From Tenebrio molitor (Eukaryota; Arthropoda; Insecta; Coleoptera; Tenebrionidae), in assembly GCF_963966145.1 (NCBI RefSeq), contig NC_091049.1, positions 8,246,001 to 8,310,000 of the forward strand: DNA of 64,000 nucleotides, given 5' to 3'. Made by a program: the position numbers and the translations under genes. Below, in pieces: positions 49,376 through 60,132 of this stretch. The notes below the pieces were generated by a model. The model saw only the letters and a program-made list of their open reading frames with translations. It did no database searches and had not been told where the DNA came from. How positions within the stretch are numbered: the stretch's first letter is position 1; every line of letters begins with the position of its first letter.

Positions 49376-51068
49376 GTGGGCGTGGCGACGCGAGTGGGAG
49401 GTGTGGTGGGCGAGGCGCGTCGCTGCCTCCCCTATCGGCGCCGCGACGAGTCGGAGTCAAGGTGGCGTTGTTGGGAGGGTAGGGATGTCGTGGTGCGTAC
49501 AAATCCGGACCGTGGTGTCCGAAAATGTGTAGCGCCAGTAAAAAACCGACAAATGATCGATTAATTAAACCAACGGAAAGTTTGTCACGGGTGATGATGG
49601 TAATAAATATTTGTTAGACTAATTAATGCTAAACTAATTAATTGGGAAAACTGTAAACATGATTTCTTTTCAATTTTTGGAATTAATGTGTTTTTGTCAA
49701 AAATAATTAATCTAGTTGATTAATTAGCAAAAACAATTAAACGACGATTCTGTTGTTATCAGATGATTAGTTCGACAGGTCTTATCACCACTTAACAAAT
49801 TTTGCTACTGGCAAATTTCAAATTTGAGTGTAGTTCGCCACCGTTTTCTAAGAGTAGGTACCTACATAAGTACCTACTAAGGGTAATTATTAAGATTTAC
49901 ACTTAAATCCTCCAGCTGGAGAGATTCTCTTGAATCTCGCTCCACCGCCACACCAGGGACCACTATTTCTAGAAGGTCTTTACCAGACCGAGATCTCCAT
50001 CAACGTGAAAGAAAATCAGCAATTTTGCGAAATAAAGTATGGCACATCGATGGGCTGCAGTAAACTTCGTAAAAATATAATAATAAAATTCCCGTGTTCA
50101 GTTTAATGTGTTGCTTTCAATTGTTTGCTTTCTTCTCAATATTATTTTTGCAAAACTTTTACTAAATCCAACAAAATGTAATAGACCTCAATTTTATTCC
50201 TTCCTTATCTTCTTCTAACGAAATTTAGTTTACTTGTTTACTGTTTATTGTCTCTTTATCTCTCGTCACATCTAGAATCGACGTCTCACAAATATTATTA
50301 TCTCTTAATTTTTTCTTTGATCTCTTGGTTCATTGCATCTTTCTGATATTTTATCTTTTAGTTTCTGCCTTCCTTTATTTATTATAAAGTCCCTAGGGTA
50401 TATACTCTTGTTTTTTCGGAGTCACATTAATTTTAGCTTTCTTTATTTGTTGTTCGTCTTTTTTCCTCTCAGTTTTCCTTTGTAATAGGTAGGTACCTAC
50501 TTTTTTATGTTATATTTGCTTATTATTGTTTATCGTTTTTTTTTCTCGTTCTACCGCGTGACCAACAATTATCTACTGTTTAATTTGGCAATAAAACTAT
50601 GGTGACTTTTTTGCGTCCCTATTGGGTAAATTTGTCACCTAACCGAAAGTGACGTGATCTGACAGATCGCCGAAAATTAGGTTCTGTAATGCGAAGCAAC
50701 TATTTAAAAAACAAACAAGGGCGAGGAAAACGCATTTAATTTAAAGGTGCTGTTCCACAAGTATCAATAAAAGAAAGATTACAAAAACCAAGATATTTAA
50801 ATTTGAAATTTACGTCAGCTGTCAATAATGAAAATGAAGCAAATGGAAACAGGTAGGTACAATTCACAGTTTTGCCAATTTCAAGTAATAGTTATTTGTA
50901 TACCTATCAGGGCCGTATCGAGAGAAAAATTGTCGCCGAAGCCGCGGCAGGGCAATCTCGAGGATTTCGTGGCCAAGGTGTACACAACATTTTTTGTACC
51001 ACCTAAAATTTTTAATTATTATAAAATGAACAAGTAAAATTTAGTTCACCGTGAATAAAATACATAAA

Positions 51069-51272
51069 GTTGACTCAAGTTGCAAAAAACCACTTTGCAT
51101 TGCAACAGCACTTTTATGGCATTAGTCATTTGAAATTATTTTAAAACTCTACTTATATGGAAAATATTCAATCCAAATTATGATTTTCTGGTCTCTTTGT
51201 GCCTTTATTTGTCAAAAACATTGAAAAAATGCTGTTGCAAATGACAAATGGTTTTTTGCAACTTGAGTCAAC
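51069..51272. mobile_element. MITE copy 1 (GTTGACTCAAGTTGC family)
   Basis: A 204-bp element with inverted ends GTTGACTCAAGTTGC...GCAACTTGAGTCAAC. A second copy lies at 51677-51883 in the same orientation and is about 85-90 percent alike by eye. Confidence 0.8.
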
Positions 51273-51290
51273 TAGGTATACTTACAGTTT

Positions 51291-51668
51291 ATTTTTTAAT
51301 CAAAGAACCACAACACCGCAATTTACACCCAAAATAGAGCTGACAACATTGTACACTTTTGACATTGGGTGAAAAATCTCATAGTATAAAAATTGAGGTT
51401 ATTAGAGATATTATAGTAGCGCAGCATGTTAATAAAATTAATAACAACTAATAAGAACTAATTTGAGAGTTTAATAAATGTCTTACTTTGCGAGGCATTT
51501 TTAATAACACGTTCAAATTTTAGCTGCGAGTTTGCGTACTTTCAAGGACATTAAAAATGACAGACGTTGACTGGTATAGCCAATAGATATCATTAAATTC
51601 CCTAGATTTAGTAAAATTTTATATTTACAAACCTAAATCAACAGGTCGTGGTTCTTTGATTAAAAAAT
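51291..51668. mobile_element. MITE with 21-bp inverted ends, between the two copies
   Basis: Ends ATTTTTTAATCAAAGAACCA and the exact inverse enclose 378 bp of non-coding DNA. It lies between the two GTTGACTCAAGTTGC elements. Confidence 0.75.
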
Positions 51669-51676
51669 GGATTAAA

Positions 51677-51883
51677 GTTGACTCAAGTTGCAAAAAACCA
51701 ATTTGGATTTGCAACAGCAATTTTATGGCATTAGTCGTTTGAAATTACTTTAAAACTGTACTTATATGGAAAATATTCAATCCAAACTATGATTTTCTGG
51801 TACCTTTGTGCCTTTATTTGGTTCAGAAATATTGAAAAAATGCCGTTGCAAATGACAAGTGGTTTTTTGCAACTTGAGTCGAC
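51677..51883. mobile_element. MITE copy 2 (GTTGACTCAAGTTGC family)
   Basis: A 207-bp direct copy of the element at 51069. It ends a few bases before the mariner-type element at 51887. Confidence 0.8.
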
Positions 51884-51886
51884 TTA

Positions 51887-53807
51887 TACCGGTGTCCCAG
51901 AACTGCCGCATGATATTTTAATAACGTATTCCGGAGTGAAAATTAAGACTAAATTTGAAAGAATAAATGTCGAGGGCCGTAGGGTATTTAAATGGTAAAC
52001 TATTGAAATTAACCAATCGTGTGAAGCTTTTTTCAACCTGTTTTAAGGTATATTAAGTAATCCGACTAGTTGCTAGGAAACAACTGACATTTACATTTTT
52101 CAAAATTCTTATAAATTTAGCTGGTCCACTGTACTTGACAGAAATGAAGTGTCAATGTGACATTATTTTTATAATAGCTGCGTTGAGACACGTCACCCTA
52201 AGATGAAAGCGTAAATGTTGAGCTGACAAACGTTAATAGACTCGTTGAAACTAGGGAAAAATATTGACGTTCATGTTTGATTGGAATAATACCTTAACAT
52301 AAGCTGGTTTTTAAGCAGGGTCAAATAGAAAAGCAATATTGTTTTGATTTTTTAGAATTAAAAAAAAAGTTTAATAAACAATCAAAAACCATAACAGTTA
52401 ACAATTCGTAGATACTCTTATAATAATTGCTCAAAATGACCTCCACCAATTTGAATACAAAGGCGTGCTCGTCTTATTAAGCTTGCTTGGGCGTCTTGAA
52501 TCATTTGAGGTGTAATTGTTGCCAAAGAATCATGCAATCTATCATCCAGTTGTTCTAAAGAGTTCACCGGTTTACGATAAACATAGTTTTTCATGTAACC
52601 CCACAAAAAATAGTCTAAAGGTGTGAGGTCAGGCGACCTAGCCGGCCAATTTATTGGCCCGCCACGTCCTATCCAAGAATCAGGATATCTTCTATCAAGG
52701 ACTTGTTAAGCTTGAGCTGTATAATGCACTGGAGCACCATCGTGTTGAAACCAGGGATGTGCCAAGAATTGCAATGGCACATCGTCTAGAAGATCAGGCA
52801 ATTCATCATTAAGAAAATTGGCATAGACTTCACCATTTAATCTTGGAGGAAATTCAAACGGACCAACCTGAAACTCTACAGTCGATATTTTATCTGATAA
52901 TCGTTTGTTTATCAACACTTGCCAATGAATCTCCTAAAATCCCAGCCCACAAATTGATGCTAAACCAATGTTGAAATGCATTAACATGAATTGCATGTGG
53001 ATTTTCGTCTGCCCATACATGATAATTATGAATGTTAAATGTTCCGTTTCTTGAGAAAAAACATTCATCCGTAAATAAAATACTTTTTACAAAGTTGGGA
53101 TTTGCTTCATGTTGTTGCAGTAAGCATTCACAGAACTGCACTCTGAGAGGAAGATCTTCAGGCAAGAGATTCTGTACACGCGTATAATGATAAGCGTGTT
53201 GTCGATTATCCTTTAGAATCCGCTGCGACGCTTCTAATACTTAACGTTCCGTCTTCCTCAAAAGTCTGAAGAACAGCCTCTTCATTTTATGGAGTGCGAG
53301 CCTCTCGTGTAACACCACCAACTCCTTTAGTTTGAGGTACTAAATTCTCCGTATTCCTAGCGCGATTCACCAAACGCAAAAATACATTTGCAGGAAAACG
53401 TGCAGCGTAAGCTTCTACGGCTGCGTAAGCACTTTCACCACATGCTCCATAAACTATGAGCATATCATAGTACTCTGCAGCGGTAAACATTTTCAAAACT
53501 GTTCACTTTTCGATTTTATGAAAAAATATTACTGTCAAAATGACGTTAAGAAATGTCACAATGTAATTTATTATTCGATTACAGCGGACCAAATAATTCA
53601 AAGAATTTTATCGTATTATGAAAATCCATGGAAATGAAACAAAGTAATGAGCTTACCTAATAAAGCAATTAACAAAGGTCTTACGATTGGTCAGCGAAAA
53701 TCGCTTACAGTATAGACCCTCGACATTTTTTCTTTCAATTCTAGTCTTGATTTTCACTCCAGAATACGCTATTAAAATATCATGCGGCAGTTCTGGGACA
53801 CCCGGTA
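51887..53807 (-). mobile_element. Degenerate Tc1/mariner-type transposon
   Basis: A 1.9 kb element bounded by TA and inverted repeats of about 95 bp that begin ACCGGTGTCCCAGAACTGCC at the left and ACCGGGTGTCCCAGAACTGC at the right. It carries a broken transposase on the minus strand (52418-53496). Confidence 0.88.
52418..53496 (-). pseudogene. Broken transposase (DUF4817 helix-turn-helix plus DDE domain)
   Basis: Pieces in order on the minus strand are in different frames. 53496-53287 carries a DUF4817-like N-terminal helix-turn-helix (FTAAEYYDMLIVYGACGES). 53165-52890 carries part of the DDE nuclease (ILFTDECFFSRNGTFN). 52918-52706 continues with HPWFQHDGAPVHYT, the second catalytic Asp region. 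52606-52418 holds the C-terminal part. Stops and frameshifts separate them, so no functional enzyme is made. Family placement rests on the DGAP-H and TDE motifs typical of Tc1/mariner DDE domains. Confidence 0.85.
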
Positions 53808-53809
53808 TA

Positions 53810-54090
53810 TATTGTTTTTTGTTCGACACTGTCAGAATTTGAGAATTTTCTTCTATGTGAACGGATTTTGATAAATTTGACAACTTGTCAAAACGAAACG
53901 TCAAGCTAATTTTAAAGATTTTAAGCAATTTGGAGCCTTTAAGGGGCTCGTCGAACAAAAGAACGTTGTATTCAACTCGTTCATGTGTCAATTGGGCTTT
54001 TTTGGCACTCGTCAAAAAACCCCAATTTACACAAGAACTCGTCAAATAAACTACTATTATTAAACCTTCCTGTTCAATATTATGCAAAAA
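53810..54090. repeat. Dispersed repeat related to 28744-29045
   Basis: The minus strand here reads GAGTTGAATACAACGTTCTT and then a CCTTAAAGGCTCCAAAT block, matching in order the sequence after the hairpin at 28870-28960. Similarity is moderate and the copy is inverted. It abuts the right end of the mariner-type element. Confidence 0.6.
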
Positions 54091-54239
54091 TTAGCTGCGC
54101 CCACTTGCGTTTTTTCTTTTTTTTTAATTTTTCTTCGGAAATGGTGATGTGCAAAAAGCGAAAATGTTTGTTACGGTTGTGGACGGTTACAAAGCTGTTT
54201 ATCTCACGAGATTACAATTTTTCAGGCTCATTAAACCAA

Positions 54240-54480
54240 GTTTAACTGAAACTCTGAACGTTATATTATAATAATGGAAAGACTAATACCAAATTTGTAA
54301 TCAGTGACCTAAAAACAGCCCCATTACTAAATTTCATTAAAATTGATAAACTTGGTAATATTTCTAATCGCCATTTTGGATCCGCCATTTTGTTTTTGGA
54401 AAAACTAATAACAAATTCGTAATCAGCGATCTCGAAAATCCCTATTTCTCAATTTTCAATAAATTATTTAGATTTTTTCG
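54240..54480. repeat. Short direct repeat, two diverged copies
   Basis: ACTAATA.CAAATT.GTAATC followed by AG.GA occurs at about 54281 and again at about 54405, roughly 125 bp apart, followed by CCC-containing A-rich sequence each time. Probably part of a dispersed repeat. Confidence 0.45.
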
Positions 54481-54550
54481 ACTTTTGGCCAGCTTTTCGG
54501 TAATTTTTCCCACTGTGCGCCAGTCTGAACGGCCGTCGTTTTTTATGTTA

Positions 54551-55057
54551 TACACTGACCGGCACAAAAAACGACTCACTTTGAATTTTATTAATATAAT
54601 TAAGTAATTCATTGTCTATGAAATTTTTTTTGATATCATGTTGTATTGATGTGATATTTAAGTTATTTTTTGTCAAAGAATATCCGACAAACAAAACATT
54701 AAACACAGCAAATAAAATTTTAATGAAAAAAAGAAAAAAGTAATTTTTCAGAAAAAATTGTATGTTATGAAAAATTGCCTAAATTTGAACAGCATTTTGA
54801 ATTATAGTATCTCGTATTGTCACATTAAATCTTTTAACACGTAAATCAACCGACAAAAACACAACGTGGAAGTAGCCCAAATTTTCTAATAATTTATTTA
54901 AACAAAACAATTCGGTTGCCATGGTGACCATAGTACTCCCGATCATTGAAAATATCCCAATTTAACTATAATAAAGAAAAATAAGGACAAATGTAATTTC
55001 AAGATCATTTATTAAAGAAATCATCATAATGAGTCGTTTTTTGTGCCGGTCAGTGTA
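54551..55057. mobile_element. TA-flanked element with Tc1-like ends
   Basis: Inverted ends TACACTGACCGGCACAAAAA continue through ACGACTCA for about 28 bp and match exactly on both sides. Length is 507 bp with no open frame. A non-autonomous Tc1/mariner derivative. Confidence 0.85.
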
Positions 55058-56777
55058 TTTACGTATTGTTCTCGTTTTTTCTCTCTCCTCCTTCCAAGCA
55101 TCAGCATCTTACATGTGATTTGGTATCAGTTATGTATTTTTATCTTTCAATTAGGTATAATTTCTGGTCTTTCAAAATTTCCCTTCATAAACACCCAAAA
55201 CGTCTTTACGTTACGTTTTTTTTCCTTATTGTTTATCACTTTTTTAAACACTGTTTCTGTGTTTCTACTATCAACATCCTGAAGATATTATCTTCCCACA
55301 CTTTTATTTTTTTCTTTCTACCTGCACCGTTTCGTATTTTAGCCCAAAATTGACCATAGTGTCTGTTATCATAACTTCTCAACGTTTAACCTTTTTCCTA
55401 CTTCTTCAGTTTTTTATTTTTTCATTCTTGTCTCTGTCCGTCTTCTTTGCTTACTATTTTTTTGTCTTCTTCTTTCGATCCTCCTTATTTTCGTATTTTG
55501 GTTCATTTTATAGCTCATTTATACCAAGTAGGTACCTAATCATAAATGCTTATGAATTTATTTATGAGGTCGGTACGGTATTTTACGACGTTTACGACTT
55601 ATGTTGGCATATGCGATTTTGTATCAAACCAAAAGTCGAATAAAACAAAGTCTTCATTATCATGCTCTATTTTTTAATAGTAGGTATATTAAAACATGAG
55701 TTTGATAAAACTTAATACCTATTAAGACACCAGTCAGATTTCCAGCACGACTGCCGCAGGCAGGAGCGCCTGTAAATGACGAGTGCTCGTAAGTTTTATA
55801 AAACGACTTTTTTAATGCTATTTTCTCTAATTTGCACGTTAAATACATGTTTTTTACAAATAAAATCAATTTTGGTAATTTAGGGAATTTAGTGACAGTT
55901 GGTGTCACATAATAATTGTCATTTTTCGCAAGTGAAATTGCAATTAAAGATGATCCAGATTATCCAGAAATACCGCAAATAGCATAAAATACCACAGTAA
56001 ATTTGCTGTCGGCTGTGTGTGTTACCAACTGAATAAAGTTCCTAGATTTCGGATGTGTTAATGGTTTATTGACGCATTCAAAGTGAATGCGTTAACAGCT
56101 TTGTTAAAACAGCAAATTAGAAAAAATGGTTTTTATCACAGTACACGATACATTTATTTATTGCAATGTATCGAAGCGGACTGCAAAATGAAAATTAGAA
56201 GTAAAATTTGTTTTTACTATTATTTTGCAAAATCTTAATTACAAAATCGCTAAACGTCCAAAACCCTAACCTATAAAGTATAAATGAAACAAGAGATGAA
56301 TGATACCTTGACAATGACGAGGCTTACCAATTGCTCAAGTCTGCCAACCTACTAAATTAGCTTCAATCATTCACAGCCACTTGGTAGTATTTTTGAGTTT
56401 TGTCTTTTGTTCTATCCTTTTTTCCTTTTGTGACTGTTAACTTTTCCACAAACAAGATATCCATCTACATGTTTTTTTCTCCTCTTTGTATCGAAGACTA
56501 GTTACGTCCAATTTAAAATTTTGTCTCTCATCCATCTCTCTCTGTTTTCTATAATTTTAAAACGAACGAATCCACAGCCTTGGAAAAAATAAAGCAACAA
56601 CGTACAACCTCCAGCATACGTTCAATTCTAACGCAATATAATCTATGTGTTTGGACGAATTACGTCAGATCGGCATAGAAAACAAGAAAAAATCCGTACA
56701 TCTCACTTCACCGCAATAGTGAATCGGCGATAAGGAGTATTATTTGTGGTCCAGGCGGTGATAAGCCCCCGGTCTTT
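55058..56777. other. AT-rich spacer upstream of the second CD36 gene
   Basis: No coding exon recognised. Contains T-rich low-complexity DNA (55060-55560), TAGGTACCTA-like strings near 55528 and a weak inverted pair around a GC-richer core at about 55698-55805. Confidence 0.45.
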
Positions 56778-56785
56778 TATAAATA
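56778..56785 (+). promoter_or_regulatory. TATA box of CD36 copy 2
   Basis: TATAAATA lies 74 bp before the ATG at 56859, embedded in a GC-richer stretch. The expected start site about 30 bp downstream gives a 5' UTR of roughly 45 nt with no intron. Confidence 0.6.
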
Positions 56786-56858
56786 TCGGTGGCGGTCCGA
56801 TACGTACCCATTCATGTGCGAGTCGATCGCCGAAGACTAGTGATCTGAAGAGATAGTG

Positions 56859-59617
56859 ATGTCGAGACGAGCAAGTGAAACGTACGAGAAGATGCCGCCG
56901 CACAAAACCACCAACCTGGAGAAGAACTGCGGCCAGATCTTCGCCAAAGGGCCCGCTTTGACCAGGGAGATCCTGGACAAGATGCACAAGAATCGCACCT
57001 ACATCCTGGGCTACGAAATCGAGACCAAGCAATTCTGGAGTGAGTTCCACCATTTTAATTTTTGCAAAATCCTGATACAAGCAGTTCTTGCAAAATCCTG
57101 CTACATGCAGTTCTTCCAAATTATTTTTTTTAACTAGAGATTTACATCTTGTTGCCATTAGTCGTGTTGGGAAACCCAAATTTTGGCAACAATTGAAAGT
57201 GGCGTGATACAGTGTCAAAGTTTATCTCCTCTCCAAAGCGTCGGGTTTGGTAATTGAAAACAAATAATATTGTGCGCGAAGATAATTCTGCGAAAGAATC
57301 GTGCGTCACTCCTTTCTTTTTTTTTCTCCGGTTGTTACACCATCGTTATCTTGACAATCCAATTAATTTCGAATTAAGCGTTGTTCTCATTGAAGAATCA
57401 ACATTTTACAGCACCCGTCTAGACTTTAGGGTTATCGGCAAGTCACTCAAAACCACAACCGACTCTTGTGACATTATCGGTGCGCCCTCTATTAAGATAC
57501 GAGGTTCAGACAGATCATTGGATATCGATAACGCAACTATAATTAGGCGAAAATCCCCAAGCAAGGTCACAATTGACAGTTCTTTTTTGGACAATCCGGC
57601 GCCACCGGATTCGAGCCAGTCATCCAAGCGATAACCCCATCTCGATCACCTCCATGCCGCGCAGACCTCTAACCCGACCAACAAAAAAAAAACACTGCGA
57701 TAACTTATTTACCTGCATACTTGCACTGTTTATTATTATTCAAGTCATCCTTGTTTATTTATACCTCTGCCATTTTATTTTCTATTTTAACGTTTTCGAA
57801 TCTTTGCCAATCGCTGGTCCTCTTCCTGTATTCGGCAAAATGTTACCCCACAGAACGCCTCGACTTGTGGGTACAAACCTACCGGCCGCATCTCCAACTC
57901 TCGTTCACCCTTGTCTCTTTTCCAGTGCTGTCCGGGCTGGTCCTCCTTTTCCTGCTCAGCTTCTCTGGGATGATCGCGATGTGGTTCACCGACGCTTTCG
58001 ACAACATCATCTTCTCGGTAAGCACCCCTTCCACATCGGCCAAGATGGCGGCAGTAGGGGAGGCGTTAACCTCACTTTCTTGTAGAAACTGGCCATCGTT
58101 CCCGACTCCGACAGCTACTACATGTGGGTGAAGCCTTCGCCCAAGCCTTACTTCAAAGTCTACATCTTCAATTACACCAACGTGCCCGAGTTCGAGAGCA
58201 AAGAAGCCGACAAGCTCAACGTCAAAGAACTGGGACCTTACGTCTACGAGTACGTAGCCGGTCACGTGGTCGCGTAGCACTAATCTTGATGTTTTAGGGT
58301 GAGTCTGGACAGAGTCAACGTGCGGTTCAACGGGAGCCAAGTGACTTATCAGGAGCGACGCGTCCTCAAGTTCATGCCTCACATGTCCAACGGCCGCAGA
58401 CAGAACGACAGACTGGTGGTTCCCAACATTCCACTGTTTGTAAGTACTCCGCGAGTCGACCCTCCCGATGCTGATTTGTTTCTCGTAGTCCGCGGCAGCG
58501 GTCAACAAGCACTCGACTTATCTGGGCCGGGTGGGGTTGTCAGGGCTGTTGAACAGCCTCAACGCCAAACCCTTCCTCACCATGCCGGCTCACCGCTTCA
58601 TCATCGGCTACGAAGACAACCTCTACTCCCTCTCCAAGAGCTACATGAAGTTTCGCAACCAGAAACCGCTGGAGCGCTTCGGTCTGATGTCTGGTGTAAG
58701 TAGCCACGGCGATTTCTCCCTCGCGAGTCACCTAACCGATCGGTTTGCAGAACGTGGGGGTCCGCGAAGACGTCCTCACCATCGACACCGGACTCAACGA
58801 CATCAACAAGTTGGGGATCGTCGACGAGGTGAACGGGGAGTCCTCCCTCAAGCACTGGTCCACCGCCGAGTGCAACAACTTCAATGACGCCACGGACGGT
58901 ACCATCTTCTCGCCGAAGAAGATACGCAACAAGCGTCCCGTCCAGTACTACTACAAGGAGATGTGCCGCGCCATTCCCCTCTACTTCGAGAAGGAAGTCA
59001 AGATACTCAACGGCAAGATTCCGGCGTACCGGTACCACATCCCCGACACCATCTACGACACTCCCGACAAGACCCCCGAGAATCAGTGCTTCTGCGATCT
59101 GGACCTGGGGGAGTGTCCCCTCCAGGGAGTCTTCAACGCGACGCCGTGCGCCTTCGGGGCCCCAGTTTTCTTCTCCTTCCCCCACTTTTACAACGCCGAT
59201 CCTGCACTGAGAGAAGCTGTGACGGGGTTGAATTCGACGGTGGACTACAAGTCGTACATGGACCTCCATCCGACTCTCGGTTTCGTCATGGCGGGAAAGA
59301 CCAGGACCCAGGTCAACATCCAGGTGGCCAAATCTTTCGGGATCAGTCAAGTGAACATGTTCGAAGATGGGTTGATGCTACCCGTGGCTTGGATCGAGTT
59401 TACGTTGGAAGACAAGACTCTACCTGAAGACATGGTGGGGATCATCTTCCAGACCACTTTCACCGTGAAAAGCATCGAGTTGGGATTGAAGTACGGGAGC
59501 TTGCTCTTGACCGCGGTCACCCTCTTCGGCATCCTGCTCGTCCTGAGGAACAAGTGGATTAACAGGGAGCGGACGAGCAGCATCAGGCCCCTGCAGAGGA
59601 CCGAAGAGAGTGTCTGA
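56859..59617 (+). CDS. Class B scavenger receptor, CD36 family (copy 2)
   Basis: Second CD36-family receptor, same strand as the first. Exons: 56859-57039, 57926-58017, 58086-58249, 58298-58439, 58489-58695 and 58751-59617, in phase, giving 550 residues. The N-terminal cytoplasmic part is 60 residues. TM1 is about 61-80 (LSGLVLLFLLSFSGMIAMWF). The ectodomain has LGPYVYEVSLDR and six cysteines (AEC, EMC, QCFC, GEC, TPC). TM2 is YGSLLLTAVTLFGILLVL, followed by a tail of about 27 residues. Exons 2 and 3 are 92 and 164 bp, the same lengths and phases as in copy 1, showing common ancestry. The last exon is unbroken where copy 1 has two introns. The nearest named family member is uncertain. An upstream non-coding exon at 49.3 kb is possible but unproven. 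Confidence 0.92.
57040..57925 (+). other. Intron 1 of CD36 copy 2
   Basis: An 886-bp intron. A short frame at 57254-57634 has no recognisable domain and no splice support. No mobile element seen. Confidence 0.5.
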
Positions 59618-60132
59618 GGGGACACGTTGGGAACTGTTTTTCTGTGAAAAATGGTGTCAAACAGACTAATCTAGAACTCCGTCCAGCAATCGCTCCGACC
59701 AAGACTGATATTTGATGACGTTAATTTAATGTCCTTGTAGTTGTAGAATTTTTAATAAATTGAATTACATAGTTAAGAGTCGTGAGGAGGTAAATTCAAG
59801 ATGGCGGACTTGGGGAAGACAGAGTCAAAAGTCGACTTCCATAGATTTATTAACCCATTGGCACTTAAAAAAATCACATGATATAAAATATAGAAAAATC
59901 TAAACTATAAAAGTGGAATGATAAGCATGATAATAGAAAACTTAACCCTAGTGTGCCATTAAAATTTGTTCATAATAAAATACAAGCATCAAGCTTAACA
60001 AACGTTGCTTTAAAAACTTAGTAATAGGAATTGAGCCGTTTAAATAAGAGAAATTCCGAATACTTTTCTATCACTCGATAATCACATACAATATGGCAAT
60101 CTACCTTACGACTAACACCTACCGCCAAGCGA
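59618..60132. terminator. Convergent 3' region of CD36 copy 2 and zyxin gene
   Basis: AATAAA at 59754-59759 on the plus strand fits the end of CD36 copy 2. Minus-strand AATAAA at 59851-59846 could end the zyxin-type mRNA. The two signals are about 90 bp apart, so the units converge closely. No gene lies between. Confidence 0.6.

Larger units (their letters stand above)
47547..51068. other. Gene-poor AT-rich spacer
   Basis: Upstream of spermine synthase. Apart from the inverted repeat at 48047-48306 and a GC-rich patch at 48900-49560 with a TATAAAATA string, I see only AT-rich spacer. It includes TAATTAAT-rich sequence at 49560-49740 and repeated TAGGTACCTA palindromes near 49857 and 50490. 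No gene was recognised. Confidence 0.5.
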
